A stretch of 64,000 bases of DNA, taken from assembly GCA_041687455.1 (NCBI GenBank), contig JAWLBY010000003.1:246945-310944 (forward strand), given 5' to 3'. Below the pieces are notes generated by a model. That model was not told the DNA's origin and searched no databases. It saw only the letters and a list, made by a program, of their open reading frames with translations. The translations under genes and the position numbers were made by a program. The DNA comes from JAWLBY01 sp041687455. GTDB lineage: Bacteria; Pseudomonadota; Gammaproteobacteria; Xanthomonadales; Xanthomonadaceae. Positions 16,872-25,290 of the stretch are shown here, piece by piece (position 1 is the stretch's first letter; each line of letters starts with the position of its first letter).

Positions 16872-17576
16872 TCAGGCCGGCGCGCTTGCCCGATCGTCGC
16901 GGCCGACGACGCTCGACGCGCGGCTCGCGCCGGGTTGCCCGTAGCCCGTGAAGCGTCGCAGCACGTCGTCCATCTCGGCCGGATCGAGCAGCACCGGGCT
17001 GCCGCCCTGCAGTGCGCGCCAGTACTGCTCGCAAAGCAGCTCCAGTTCGAACGCCAGCTCGACTGCCTCGTCGAGCTCGCGAGCGAGCACGGTCATGCCG
17101 TGGTTGGCCATCAGGCAGGCACTGCGATCCTGCAGCGCGACCTGCATCACCTCGGACAATTCCACAGTGCCGAACGGCGCGTAGGGCGCACAGCGAACGT
17201 CGTGGCCGCCGAAGCGGGCAATCATGTAGTGGAACGGAGGAATGCCGCGACGCTGGCATGCCAGCGCGGTCGCGAACGGCGAATGGGTGTGGACGATGGC
17301 GCCGACCTCGGGACGTGCTGCGTACAGGTCGAGATGGAACCGCCATTCGCTGGACGGCTTCCGGGTGCCGAGCGTCTGTCCGTCCGCCGACATGCGGACG
17401 ATGTCTTCCGGACCGCAGCGGGACGGGTGCAGGCCGCTCGGCGTGATCAGCAGGCCGTCATCGATCCGGAGGCTGACATTGCCGGAAGTGCCGAGGTTCA
17501 GGCGGCCTTCGAGCAGGGTGCTGGCGGCTGCAATCAACGATTGACGCAGCGGACGATCGGACGGAAAAGCATTCAC
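16872..17576 (-). CDS. Class II aldolase/adducin family protein
   Basis: The protein shows the FucA/AraD fold: GTSGNVSLR, then LLITPSGLHPSRCGPEDIV, the catalytic Glu in SSEWRFHLDLY and the zinc ligands HTHS (about residues 94-97) with a third His in MANHG. It should cleave or epimerise a sugar phosphate. The substrate is uncertain; FucA-like aldolases and 5-deoxyribulose-phosphate aldolases both fit. GTG 17576 is chosen because AGGA lies 11 bp upstream; an in-frame GTG at 17624 is the alternative. It is convergent with deoB. Confidence 0.83.
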   Translation of the reverse strand: MNAFPSDRPLRQSLIAAASTLLEGRLNLGTSGNVSLRIDDGLLITPSGLHPSRCGPEDIVRMSADGQTLGTRKPSSEWRFHLDLYAARPEVGAIVHTHSPFATALACQRRGIPPFHYMIARFGGHDVRCAPYAPFGTVELSEVMQVALQDRSACLMANHGMTVLARELDEAVELAFELELLCEQYWRALQGGSPVLLDPAEMDDVLRRFTGYGQPGASRASSVVGRDDRASAPA

Positions 17577-18080
17577 GCAAGGCGATCCTGGTGGCGGAGC
17601 GGCGCGTATCCCAACACGTTTCACTTCCGCTGCAAAGGATCCGGGTCAAATCCACTCGATCGCCGCGCCGTGCCCCTTCGGTGGCGAGCCGTCGTACGGT
17701 TCGACATGGGCGCTGCGATTCCGGGTTTTTCGCGCAGGCGTTCGAACCCGGGGCCGGGCCGGTGCATCACGAGCAGGTGCCTGTTGGGGTGGCATGGCCG
17801 AGCGGCGAGACGGCGATCAACATGGCACGCAGCATCGAAGGCTGCATGGGCTTACTTGCGGGATGGGAAGCGGCGAGCGGATCGGCGATGATCGCAGTCG
17901 GACAGCGCTGCGCGGACGGTGGTCGTTGGCCGCTTGCGGCAGGGCGAGTCGGTGGCGCGGCGAATCCCCGCCTGCGTCACGATTGCGGCGCGCGGCCGTC
18001 GTGCGGCTGTCGTGCGTCACCGGCGCTGCAGTCGCAGCCGCTCGCACGTCCGGCCGCCACCATCATCTCGGGGACGTCGC
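17577..18080. other. 504-bp stretch without a supported gene
   Basis: This lies between the aldolase start and a small membrane-protein gene. Several GC-driven open frames cross it, but none has a start with a ribosome site, plausible composition or a recognisable domain. No strong hairpin was seen. It may contain promoters for both flanking genes. Confidence 0.5.
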
Positions 18081-18263
18081 ATGTTCAAGCTGCTCGGAAT
18101 TGCACTGGCGCTCTACACCGCGCACGCGGCGATGGCCGGACGCGTGTACATCAAGTCGGGACCGGGCGGCAGGGCGGTCGAGCGGCAGCACGAGCGGGGC
18201 TATTTCTGGGTCTGCACCGCAATCTACGCTGCGCTCAGCGTCGCGTTGCTGACGCTGTTCTGA
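18081..18263 (+). CDS. Small two-span membrane protein (60 aa)
   Basis: MFKLLGIALALYTAHAAMAG forms a first hydrophobic helix; a polar middle (VYIKSGPGGRAVERQHERG) precedes a second helix YFWVCTAIYAALSVALLTLF ending at the stop. The layout, with charged residues between two spans, looks like a real small inner-membrane protein rather than a chance frame. No ribosome site is strong (GGGGAC at 18069-18074). The family is not known to me. Confidence 0.55.
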   Translation: MFKLLGIALALYTAHAAMAGRVYIKSGPGGRAVERQHERGYFWVCTAIYAALSVALLTLF

Positions 18264-18369
18264 CCTGCGCTGCGCTGCGGACGCCGGATCGCTGCGGCGG
18301 AATGTCGTTGATATTTGCCGCGACAGGATGAGATCGTTCTTCCATGGCCTGTTCATGCGGAGGCTGGGC

Positions 18370-19593
18370 GTGAGACGGATCCTGCGCTGGTCGCTGCGGG
18401 TCGGGCTGCTGCTGCTCGTGCTGGTCGGTGGCGTGCTCGCCTGGCACCGCGACGAACTGCACCGGCTGCTGGCGGTCAATTCACTGTTCGCCGAAGACCG
18501 GATCGTCGCGAACTTCAGTGCGATGGACCGGTTGTTCTTCCACGCAGCATTGCCGGTCGATGTCGGCACGACGGTGCCGCTCGAAGTTGCGCCGCGCCGC
18601 CTGCCCGAGCTGTCCGGATGGTTGCAGGCGCGTTCGGTCACCGCGATCGTCGTGCTGAAGGACGGCGCGGTCGCGTACGAGCGCTATCGGCTCGGCACAT
18701 CGGCCGCCGACCGTCGGATCAGTTGGTCGATGGCCAAATCGTTTCTGTCGGCGCTGTTCGGCATCCTGCACGCCGAAGGCGTGATCGCCGACCTCGACGA
18801 ACCGGTCACGCGCTACGCGCCGACGCTGGCCGGCACCGCCTACGATGGCGTCAGCATCCGCAACGTGCTGCAGATGAGCAGCGGTGTGCGCTTCGACGAG
18901 GATTACTTCGACTTCCACTCCGACATCAACCGGATGGGCCGGGTGCTGGCGCTGGGTGGCTCGATGGATGCGTTCGCGGCCAGCCTGTCCGAGCGTGAGC
19001 GCGAGCCCGGGCAGGCCTGGCAGTACGTGTCGATCGACACGCATGTGATCGGCATGGTGATCCGCGGCGCGTCCGGGCGCGGCATCGGCGAGTTGCTGGC
19101 GGAAAGGCTGCTGCAGCCGATCGGCGTCGAGTCGTCGCCCTATTACGTGACCGATGGCGACGGCACCGCGTTCGTGCTCGGCGGTCTCAACATGAGCACG
19201 CGCGACTACGCCCGTTTCGGCCAGTTGTTCCTGCAACGCGGCGTCTGGGACGGCCATCAGGTGGTGCCGTCGGACTGGGTCGATGAGTCGACCCGGGCCA
19301 GTGCGAATACCGCTCCGGGGCGGATCGGCTATGGCTACCAGTGGTGGGTGCCGGTCGATGCGACCGAAGGCGAGTTCCTCGCGCGTGGTGTCTATGGCCA
19401 GTTCATCTATGTCAATCGTCCGGCCGGCGTCGTGGTCGCGCTGAACTCGGCCGACCGCAGCTTCGCCGCTGCCGGTGTGTTTGCCGACACACTGGCCCGG
19501 TTTCGCGAGATCGCAGCAACATTGCACGGCAGCGCCGAAACGACAGCGGCGCATACTGCGGTAGCTGCTCCGACAGCAAACGCGGTGGACTGA
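18370..19593 (+). CDS. Membrane-anchored serine hydrolase (beta-lactamase/PBP class C type)
   Basis: A single N-terminal hydrophobic anchor (LRVGLLLLVLVGGVLAW) precedes a class C hydrolase domain. The SxxK nucleophile motif is SMAK in ISWSMAKSFLSALF, the second motif is YVS (QYVSIDTHV), and a GLNMSTRDYARFGQLFL block is typical of the AmpH/EstB-like family. The third KTG-like motif is not obvious (GVYGQFIYV). It could hydrolyse esters, D-amino peptides or beta-lactams. GTG 18370 is favoured because GGAGG lies 6 bp upstream; ATG 18328 is in frame but poorly preceded. Confidence 0.82.
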   Translation: MRRILRWSLRVGLLLLVLVGGVLAWHRDELHRLLAVNSLFAEDRIVANFSAMDRLFFHAALPVDVGTTVPLEVAPRRLPELSGWLQARSVTAIVVLKDGAVAYERYRLGTSAADRRISWSMAKSFLSALFGILHAEGVIADLDEPVTRYAPTLAGTAYDGVSIRNVLQMSSGVRFDEDYFDFHSDINRMGRVLALGGSMDAFAASLSEREREPGQAWQYVSIDTHVIGMVIRGASGRGIGELLAERLLQPIGVESSPYYVTDGDGTAFVLGGLNMSTRDYARFGQLFLQRGVWDGHQVVPSDWVDESTRASANTAPGRIGYGYQWWVPVDATEGEFLARGVYGQFIYVNRPAGVVVALNSADRSFAAAGVFADTLARFREIAATLHGSAETTAAHTAVAAPTANAVD

Positions 19594-19627
19594 CGCAGCC
19601 GGCGTTTCCGGCGCAAAGGGGACAGTG

Positions 19628-19990
19628 ATGAATCGGATCGTCGATGTGTTGATCGGCCTGGTTGCAGTGCTGCATCTCGGCTTCCTGCTGCTGGAGATGT
19701 TCTTCTGGAACCATCCGGTCGGCTGGCGGATCTTCGGCACCACGCCGGAAGTGGCTGCGTCGTCGGCGGTGCTCGCTGCCAATCAGGGGCTGTACAACGG
19801 GTTCCTTGCAGCGGGACTGATCTGGGGGCTGGCGAGCGGGCGGCGCGATCTGAAACTGTTCTTTCTCGGCTGCATCGTCGTTGCCGGAGTGTTCGGCGGC
19901 CTGACGGCCAAGCTCAGCATCCTGTTCACGCAGGCGTTGCCGGCAGCGCTCGCGTTTGCCGGTGTCTGGCTGACGTCACGGCAGCGCTGA
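19628..19990 (+). CDS. DUF1304 membrane protein
   Basis: The 120-residue protein has four membrane helices and the DUF1304 signature at the N-terminus: an aliphatic helix ending ALHLGFLLLEMFFWNHPVGWRIF. The middle holds AANQGLYNGFLAAGLIWGL, the other conserved block. The role of the family is unknown. AAGGGG precedes ATG 19628; a GTG just before it is in frame. It follows the hydrolase gene by 34 bp and may be cotranscribed. Confidence 0.82.
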   Translation: MNRIVDVLIGLVAVLHLGFLLLEMFFWNHPVGWRIFGTTPEVAASSAVLAANQGLYNGFLAAGLIWGLASGRRDLKLFFLGCIVVAGVFGGLTAKLSILFTQALPAALAFAGVWLTSRQR

Positions 19991-20020
19991 AGCAGCGGGA
20001 ACATTGTCGGCAAGCTGATC

Positions 20021-20044
20021 GGCGCGCCTGCGGCAGGGCGCGCC
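20021..20044. terminator. Bidirectional hairpin between DUF1304 and GlxA-type regulator
   Basis: GGCGCGCC (20021-20028) pairs with GGCGCGCC (20037-20044) around an 8 nt loop whose CCTG/CAGG ends can also pair. It lies between two convergent stops (19990 plus and 20118 minus), so it can end both transcripts. Confidence 0.5.
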
Positions 20045-20117
20045 ATGCTGCATCGAGCGTCGCGCACCAGTCAGGCGCGGGTCTTGCGTCGCAGCAACGC
20101 TGGGCAGGCGGCCGGTT

Positions 20118-21185
20118 TCACATCCGCTCTGCGATGCCGCCGTGCAGGCCATCGCTCAGCGTGCGTTTGAGCGCGCCGAAGCGACGACGATACTGCGCCG
20201 GCGTGATGCCGACCTTGCGCCGGAACAGGCGCGAGAAGAAGCTCGGGTCCTCATAGCCGACGTCGTTCGCGATCGCTTCGACCGGCTTGCTGGTTGCCTC
20301 GAGCAATTGCTTGGCTTCCTCGAGCCGCAGCATGTGCACGAACTCCAGCGGCGACATCCCGGTCGCCTTGACGAAGCGGCGCTGGAACGAGCGTTCCGGC
20401 ACGTCCATGTCGGCGGCCATCGACTGCAGCGCGGCTACCGGTGCTGCCGTTGCGAAGTGTTCGCCGAGCCAGTGCAGGCAATGGGCGACGGCCGCGTCGT
20501 CGGTGGTTCGCGCGCAGGCCAGCATCGCGTACGGCTGCTGGCCGACGTCATGCCACTCGACCAGGTACAGCCGTGCCAGTTGCATTGCTTCCTCGACACC
20601 GAACAGCCGCGCCACCAGGAACAGCGCGAGGTCGTACCAGGAGGTGCCGCCACCGGCCAGCAGCAGCCGCTGGTCGGGGCCGCTCACGATCAACGAGCAG
20701 CCGGGCCGCACGCGGATCTTCGGATAGCGCCGCGCCAGCTCGTCGCAGTAGGCCCAGTGGGTGGTCGCGTCGTGGCCGTCGAGCAGGCCGGCTTCGGCCA
20801 GCAGCAAGGCGCCGGAGCAGGCCGACGCGAGGATCGCGCCGCGCGCATGGCAGGCGCGCAGGTAGGCGATCTCGGCATCGAAGCGACCCGCCAGCGGTTC
20901 ATCGGGCGCGACCATCAGGTCGGGCACGCAGACCACCGCGGCATCGGTGACGTCATCGAGTCGGGCGTCCGGCTGGATCCACGCGCCGTTGATGGCCCGG
21001 AATCCGCAGCCATCGGCCGATGCGATGACCGGGCTCGCCAGCGGCGGTCCGGCCCGGCCGGTCTTCAGCCAGCACCAGTCGCGTCCTGCCGAGGTCAGCA
21101 GGTCGTACATGCCGTACAGCGTGGACGCGGTGGCCGGCGGAGGGGCGAGCAGGGCCACACGCAGCGGTGCGGATCGGATGCCCAT
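20118..21185 (-). CDS. GlxA family transcriptional regulator (DJ-1/PfpI + AraC)
   Basis: Residues 8-190 form a DJ-1/PfpI-like glutamine-amidotransferase fold (LRVALLAPPPATASTLYGMYDLL, and ILASACSGALLLAEAGLLDG around the nucleophile-elbow Cys). Residues about 250-340 form two AraC helix-turn-helix units (MDVPERSFQRRFVKATGMSP and GYEDPSFFSRLFRRKVGITPAQYRR). This is the GlxA architecture; such regulators often respond to small amines or quaternary ammonium compounds. Its start is 93 bp from the divergent methyltransferase start, the likely target promoter. Confidence 0.87.
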   Translation of the reverse strand: MGIRSAPLRVALLAPPPATASTLYGMYDLLTSAGRDWCWLKTGRAGPPLASPVIASADGCGFRAINGAWIQPDARLDDVTDAAVVCVPDLMVAPDEPLAGRFDAEIAYLRACHARGAILASACSGALLLAEAGLLDGHDATTHWAYCDELARRYPKIRVRPGCSLIVSGPDQRLLLAGGGTSWYDLALFLVARLFGVEEAMQLARLYLVEWHDVGQQPYAMLACARTTDDAAVAHCLHWLGEHFATAAPVAALQSMAADMDVPERSFQRRFVKATGMSPLEFVHMLRLEEAKQLLEATSKPVEAIANDVGYEDPSFFSRLFRRKVGITPAQYRRRFGALKRTLSDGLHGGIAERM

Positions 21186-21278
21186 GGCGGGAATCGACAG
21201 ATTTCGACGTAGACGACTTTAGCACCCGGAGCTGACGCCCCGTAGCGTGGCGTCACCCTCACCTGACAGGAGATTTCC

Positions 21279-22403
21279 ATGGACCAGCTCGCCTCCGCCG
21301 CCGATGAGCGCACCGACGCCGCCGTCATCGGCGAACCATCCGCCGCCCGCGCCGCGGCGTTCGAGGAACGCTTCGTCGCCGCGCTGAACGAAGCCGGCAT
21401 GCTGCTGATGGCCTCGATCGGACACCGGACCGGCCTGTTCGAAGCGCTGCGCGATGGCGCGCCGGTGACGATCGCCGAGCTCGCCGCGCGTGCCGGCGGA
21501 CTCGACGAACGCTACGTCCGCGAGTGGCTCGGTGCGATGGTCGCGTCGCGGGTGGTCGAACTCGACATGTCGACGCAGCGATACCGCTTGCCGGCGGAGC
21601 ATGCGCTGGCATTGACCAGCCGCGGTGCGGCGAACCTGGCGGTGTTCGCACAATACGTGCCGGTGCTCGGCGCGGTCGAGGACGACATCGTCGAATGCTT
21701 CCGGCGTGGTGGCGGCGTGCCGTACTCGCGGTATGCGCGGTTCCACGAAGTGATGGCCGAGGACAGCGCGCAGACCGTGCTGGCCGCGCTGTTCGATGCG
21801 ATCCTGCCACTCGCACCGGAGCTGCCGGCCCGACTCGAGAACGGCATCGCCGTGATGGACGCCGGCTGCGGACGCGGTCGCGCACTGCTGGCGATGGCCG
21901 AGCGCTATCCGGCCAGCCAGTTCGTCGGCTATGACCTGTCGCCCGCGGCGATCGACTGGGCGCGGGCGGCCGCGGCCCGGGCCGGGCTCGCCAATGTCAG
22001 CTTCGTGCAGCGCGATCTGTCCGATTTCGCGACCAGCGCCGAGCCGGGCCGCTTCGACCTGATCACGACGTTCGACGCGATCCACGACCAGGCCGATCCG
22101 CTCGGCCTGCTGACCGGCATTCGCCGCAGCCTGAAGCCCGGTGGCGTCTATCTCGCGCAGGACATTCGTTCGTCCGGCAACCATCACGACGATCGCGAGC
22201 ATCCGCTCGGGGCGTTCCTGTACGCCACATCGTGCATGCACTGCACGCCGGTATCGCTGGCCCAGGGCGGGCAGGGCCTCGGCGCGATGTGGGGACGGCC
22301 GCTGGCGGCGGAGTACCTCGGTCGCGCCGGATTCGCCAGCGTCGAGCGCCACGAGCTGGACCACGACATCCAGAACGACTTCTACATCTGCCGGGTCGGC
22401 TGA
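21279..22403 (+). CDS. Class I SAM methyltransferase with N-terminal winged helix
   Basis: The N-terminal 100 residues form a winged-helix dimerisation domain (IGHRTGLFEALRDGAPVTIAELA... DERYVREWLGAMVASRVV) as in Rv2258c-like methyltransferases. The Rossmann core follows: VMDAGCGRGRALLAMAERYP (motif I), FVGYDLSPAAI, the FDLITTFDAIHD motif and RSLKPGGVYLAQDI. A late Cys-rich bit (SCMHCTPVSLAQGG) is characteristic of this family. The substrate is unknown. AGGAG with good spacing precedes ATG 21279. It is divergent from the GlxA-type regulator, which probably controls it. Confidence 0.85.
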   Translation: MDQLASAADERTDAAVIGEPSAARAAAFEERFVAALNEAGMLLMASIGHRTGLFEALRDGAPVTIAELAARAGGLDERYVREWLGAMVASRVVELDMSTQRYRLPAEHALALTSRGAANLAVFAQYVPVLGAVEDDIVECFRRGGGVPYSRYARFHEVMAEDSAQTVLAALFDAILPLAPELPARLENGIAVMDAGCGRGRALLAMAERYPASQFVGYDLSPAAIDWARAAAARAGLANVSFVQRDLSDFATSAEPGRFDLITTFDAIHDQADPLGLLTGIRRSLKPGGVYLAQDIRSSGNHHDDREHPLGAFLYATSCMHCTPVSLAQGGQGLGAMWGRPLAAEYLGRAGFASVERHELDHDIQNDFYICRVG

Positions 22404-22439
22404 CGTCGCAGGCGACCGCTCGGCCGCGACAGCGGGACT

Positions 22440-22466
22440 CGTCGGGTCGGCACAATCGACCCGACG
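22440..22466 (+). terminator. Hairpin after the methyltransferase
   Basis: CGTCGGGTCG (22440-22449) pairs perfectly with CGACCCGACG (22457-22466) around a 7 nt loop, 37 nt after the stop and 44 nt before the MddA start. No T-run follows, so it may only attenuate. Confidence 0.5.
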
Positions 22467-22509
22467 AACTCGACAGGCACTCCATCACACCTCACCACCA
22501 GGAAGCATC

Positions 22510-23271
22510 ATGTTGCGAACGTTTCTGCTTGCCGGCTACGCGCTGCTCAGCTATCTGATCGGCCTCACGGCACTGTTGTCCTTCGGTGTCTTCGTGCTCG
22601 ACATTGCGCCGCTGTCGATCGACCGCGGCACTGCCGCACCGCCGTTGCAGGGGCTGCTGATCGACGGTGGGATGGCGATTGCCTATTTCGCGTTGCACTC
22701 GCTGATGGCGCGTCCGGCGTTCAAGCGGCGCTGGACGCGGCTGATACCGCCGGCGATCGAGCGCAGTACCTACGTGCTGGTCTCGGGGCTGACGCTGTTC
22801 GTGCTGATGCTGCTGTGGCAGCCGCTGCCGACGCTGGTCTGGCAGCTCCCGGCCGGGCCGGCGACGCAGGCCGCCTACGCACTGAACGCGCTCGGCTGGA
22901 TCGTGATGGTGGCGGCCACGTTCCACATCGATCATTTCGCGTTCTTCGGGCTGACGCGGGCCTGGGCATCGATTCGTGGACGAATCCCGCGGCCGACGCC
23001 GTTCGCCGCGCGGTATCTGTACGCGCTGGTGCGTCATCCGATCAGCCTCGGCTGGATGATCGTGCTGTGGGCGACGCCGGCGATGAGCGTCGGGCATCTG
23101 CTGCTGGCCGCGATCGGAACGCTGTACATCATTGCCATCACGCCGGTCGAAGAGGCCGACCTGATCGACGAGATCGGCCCCGACTACCTCGCGTATCGAC
23201 AGCGAACCCGCGCATTCCTGCCGCTGCCCCGGCGGGCGGCCAGGACGGAGGCGGCCGACGCGCCGCGATAG
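22510..23271 (+). CDS. mddA: Methanethiol S-methyltransferase-like membrane protein (MddA)
   Basis: The 253-residue protein is an integral membrane methyltransferase of the NnrU/ICMT superfamily. Marks of the MddA group are YFALHSLMARPAFKRRWTRL, PAIERSTYVLVSGLTLFVL, LPTLVWQLP, then the SAM-binding ICMT-like tail RYLYALVRHPISLGWMI and TPVEEADLIDEIGPDYLAYR. MddA methylates methanethiol to dimethylsulphide. Five or six membrane spans are expected. The residues fit the family's usual length. Activity is inferred from family only; ICMT-like relatives are possible. Confidence 0.8.
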   Translation: MLRTFLLAGYALLSYLIGLTALLSFGVFVLDIAPLSIDRGTAAPPLQGLLIDGGMAIAYFALHSLMARPAFKRRWTRLIPPAIERSTYVLVSGLTLFVLMLLWQPLPTLVWQLPAGPATQAAYALNALGWIVMVAATFHIDHFAFFGLTRAWASIRGRIPRPTPFAARYLYALVRHPISLGWMIVLWATPAMSVGHLLLAAIGTLYIIAITPVEEADLIDEIGPDYLAYRQRTRAFLPLPRRAARTEAADAPR

Positions 23272-23377
23272 CGATCCGCGCTCCAGCGACCGAGCCGCGT
23301 GCCGAATCACATCCATTCATCGTTGCGATTCGATGATGGGCATGGCGGACGGCTGGCGTTGTACGCTGCCGAAGCGA

Positions 23378-23397
23378 CCGCGACGGTTCCGTCGCGG
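23378..23397 (+). promoter_or_regulatory. Leader hairpin before the haem lipoprotein gene
   Basis: CCGCGACGG (23378-23386) pairs with CCGTCGCGG (23389-23397) with only two loop bases. It ends 5 nt before the ribosome site CAGGAG of the gene at 23416 and follows MddA by 107 bp. It could terminate MddA or shape the leader. Confidence 0.4.
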
Positions 23398-23415
23398 CAA
23401 CCAGGAGATCGGATC

Positions 23416-24084
23416 ATGAAACGACGGATGATCGGCGCGATGGCACCTGCGATCCTGCTGCTGGGGCTGACCGCGTGTGGGCAGCCGGGTGAACTGCCGG
23501 CCGATTCCGAGACGCCGTCGAGTCCACCGCCGGCCAGCGAGCCTCCCGCTGCCACGGCAGCGGCGACGGGGCAGGACGGCGATCCGGCGCTGGCTCGCGC
23601 CCGGGCCGCGGCGATGGCGTTCAGCAGCGAGCTGCGCGAGACGCTGGGCAATGCGATCCGGACCTCGGGTCCGACTGGCGGCATCGAGGTCTGTCACGGC
23701 GAGGCGCCGCGGATCGCAGAACGGGTGATGGGCGAGCATGGAGTGCTGCTCGGGCGGATGTCGGTGCCGGGCCGCAACCGCAACCCGGCGCAGGACGCTG
23801 CAGGCTGGCAGGCCACCGTGATCGACGAATTCGTCACGGCGGTCGCCGCCGGCGAGCCCGCCGGCGAGCAGCTTCGCGTGATCCGCGACGACCTGCCGGA
23901 CGGCGTGGCGTTGCGGATGGTCCGCGGCATCGCGATGGAGCCGCAGTGCCAGCTCTGTCACGGCCGCGATATTCCGCAGGACGTCGCTGCCGCGATCGGC
24001 GAGCGCTATCCGGGCGATCGTGCGACCGGTTTCGATGTCGGCGATCTGCGCGGCGTGCTGTGGGTCGAGGTGCCTGCCGGTTAA
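23416..24084 (+). CDS. Tll0287-like (DUF3365) haem-binding lipoprotein
   Basis: The signal ends in the lipobox LTAC (Cys21), followed by a Ser/Pro/Ala-rich linker to about residue 55. The remainder is a DUF3365/Tll0287-type domain: a helix with IEVCHGEAPRIAERV near Cys93 and a CxxCH haem site (Cys178, Cys181, His182 in QCQLCHGRD). Such domains hold c-type haem and act as redox or gas sensors or electron carriers at the membrane. It is followed at 67 bp by a cytochrome-c fusion gene, so a periplasmic electron-transfer pair is likely. Confidence 0.83.
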   Translation: MKRRMIGAMAPAILLLGLTACGQPGELPADSETPSSPPPASEPPAATAAATGQDGDPALARARAAAMAFSSELRETLGNAIRTSGPTGGIEVCHGEAPRIAERVMGEHGVLLGRMSVPGRNRNPAQDAAGWQATVIDEFVTAVAAGEPAGEQLRVIRDDLPDGVALRMVRGIAMEPQCQLCHGRDIPQDVAAAIGERYPGDRATGFDVGDLRGVLWVEVPAG

Positions 24085-24150
24085 CCGAGGTCAAGCTTCG
24101 CGCTTCAGCGAGCCGTACACTCGCAGTCACCTCTGTTTCGGAACATTGCA

Positions 24151-25233
24151 ATGCACGACGGCATGCGGGGTCTTGTGAGCCTGGTCGCGCTGTGCGCGGC
24201 GATGTTGTTTCATTCGTCCGTCGGTGCGGCCGATCCCGCGCAGGGGCGCCGGATCTTCGAGACCCACTGCGTGGCCTGCCACGGCCCGGCCGGACACCCG
24301 GATCCCGACAGCGCGCTGGTGCAGGCGCTCGGCGTCACGCCGGCCAATTTCTCCGATGCCCTGTTCAACAGCCGCGAACCGGCCGACGACTGGCGGATCG
24401 TGATCGCCCATGGCGGTCCCGCACTCGGCTTCTCGGACAAGATGCCGGCGTTCGGCGAGACGCTCGACCAGCAGCAGATCGAGGATGTGCTCGCGTACGT
24501 CAAGACGCTCGGTGGCGCACACGACTACCCGGATGGCGCGCTCAACCTGTTCCTGCCGCTGCGCACGCGCAAGGCGTTCCCGGAGGACGAGTGGGTCTGG
24601 AAGGTGCGGCATACCGACAGCGACGGGCCGGACCAGTGGCGCCACGTGCTCGAATACGAGTGGCGGATCGGCCAGCGCTGGCAGGGCGTCCTCGAGGCGT
24701 CGTACCTGTCGCAGGGTGATCGCGATCGCTGGGACGTGCTGGAGCCGGGCTTCAAGTACGTGCTCCGGCACGACGCGAAGCGCGGCGTGATCACGACGCT
24801 CGGCGCCAATGTCGTGGTGCCGCTGCGCAGCGATCGGGACTGGGAAGTGTTGCCGTACATCGCAATGGGGCGGCTGCTCGGCGAGGACTGGACGCTGCAG
24901 TCGAGCGCGCGACTGCGCCTGCCGGTCGAGGATCCGGGCGATGGCAGCGCCGAACTGGCCGGCGTCGTCCACTGGGCGCACTCGCCATGGCCACGCAATG
25001 TGTTCCCCGGCCTCGAGCTGGTCGCCGAAGTGCCGTTCGATCGGGCGCCCGGCAACGACCGGGTGCAGCTCAGCGTGCTGCCGCAGGTGCGGATCGGGCT
25101 CAGCAAGCGTGGTCATGTCGCGGTCAATCTCGGACTCGAGGAACCTCTGAACGACCGCGACCGCTACGATCGGCGCGCCTACATGTACCTGATCTGGGAC
25201 TTCGCCGACGGCGGTTTCTTCGACGGCTGGTAG
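24151..25233 (+). CDS. Cytochrome c fused to a beta-rich C-terminal domain
   Basis: After a signal peptide (to about residue 27) a class I cytochrome c domain occupies roughly 28-130, with CVACH (Cys40, Cys43, His44) and the sixth ligand Met98 (DKMPAFG). The remaining 230 residues have alternating hydrophobic strands, many Trp and Tyr and few Cys (WRHVLEYEWRIGQRWQGVLEASYL, VAVNLGLEEPLNDRD), ending in a Trp. This resembles an outer-membrane or transporter-like barrel of about ten strands. The fusion is unusual. It may deliver electrons at or through the outer membrane, but this is inference. It follows the haem lipoprotein. Confidence 0.75.
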   Translation: MHDGMRGLVSLVALCAAMLFHSSVGAADPAQGRRIFETHCVACHGPAGHPDPDSALVQALGVTPANFSDALFNSREPADDWRIVIAHGGPALGFSDKMPAFGETLDQQQIEDVLAYVKTLGGAHDYPDGALNLFLPLRTRKAFPEDEWVWKVRHTDSDGPDQWRHVLEYEWRIGQRWQGVLEASYLSQGDRDRWDVLEPGFKYVLRHDAKRGVITTLGANVVVPLRSDRDWEVLPYIAMGRLLGEDWTLQSSARLRLPVEDPGDGSAELAGVVHWAHSPWPRNVFPGLELVAEVPFDRAPGNDRVQLSVLPQVRIGLSKRGHVAVNLGLEEPLNDRDRYDRRAYMYLIWDFADGGFFDGW

Positions 25234-25290
25234 CCGCTCGAACCGGACGCACGCCGTCGCGGCGGCGCCGCGCTCGGCTATGCTCGCCGG

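Noticed and set aside
17591..18331. A 246-codon open frame in the gap between aldolase and the small membrane protein
   Set aside because: It has no domain, no clear ribosome site and overlaps better-supported starts; it was treated as non-coding.
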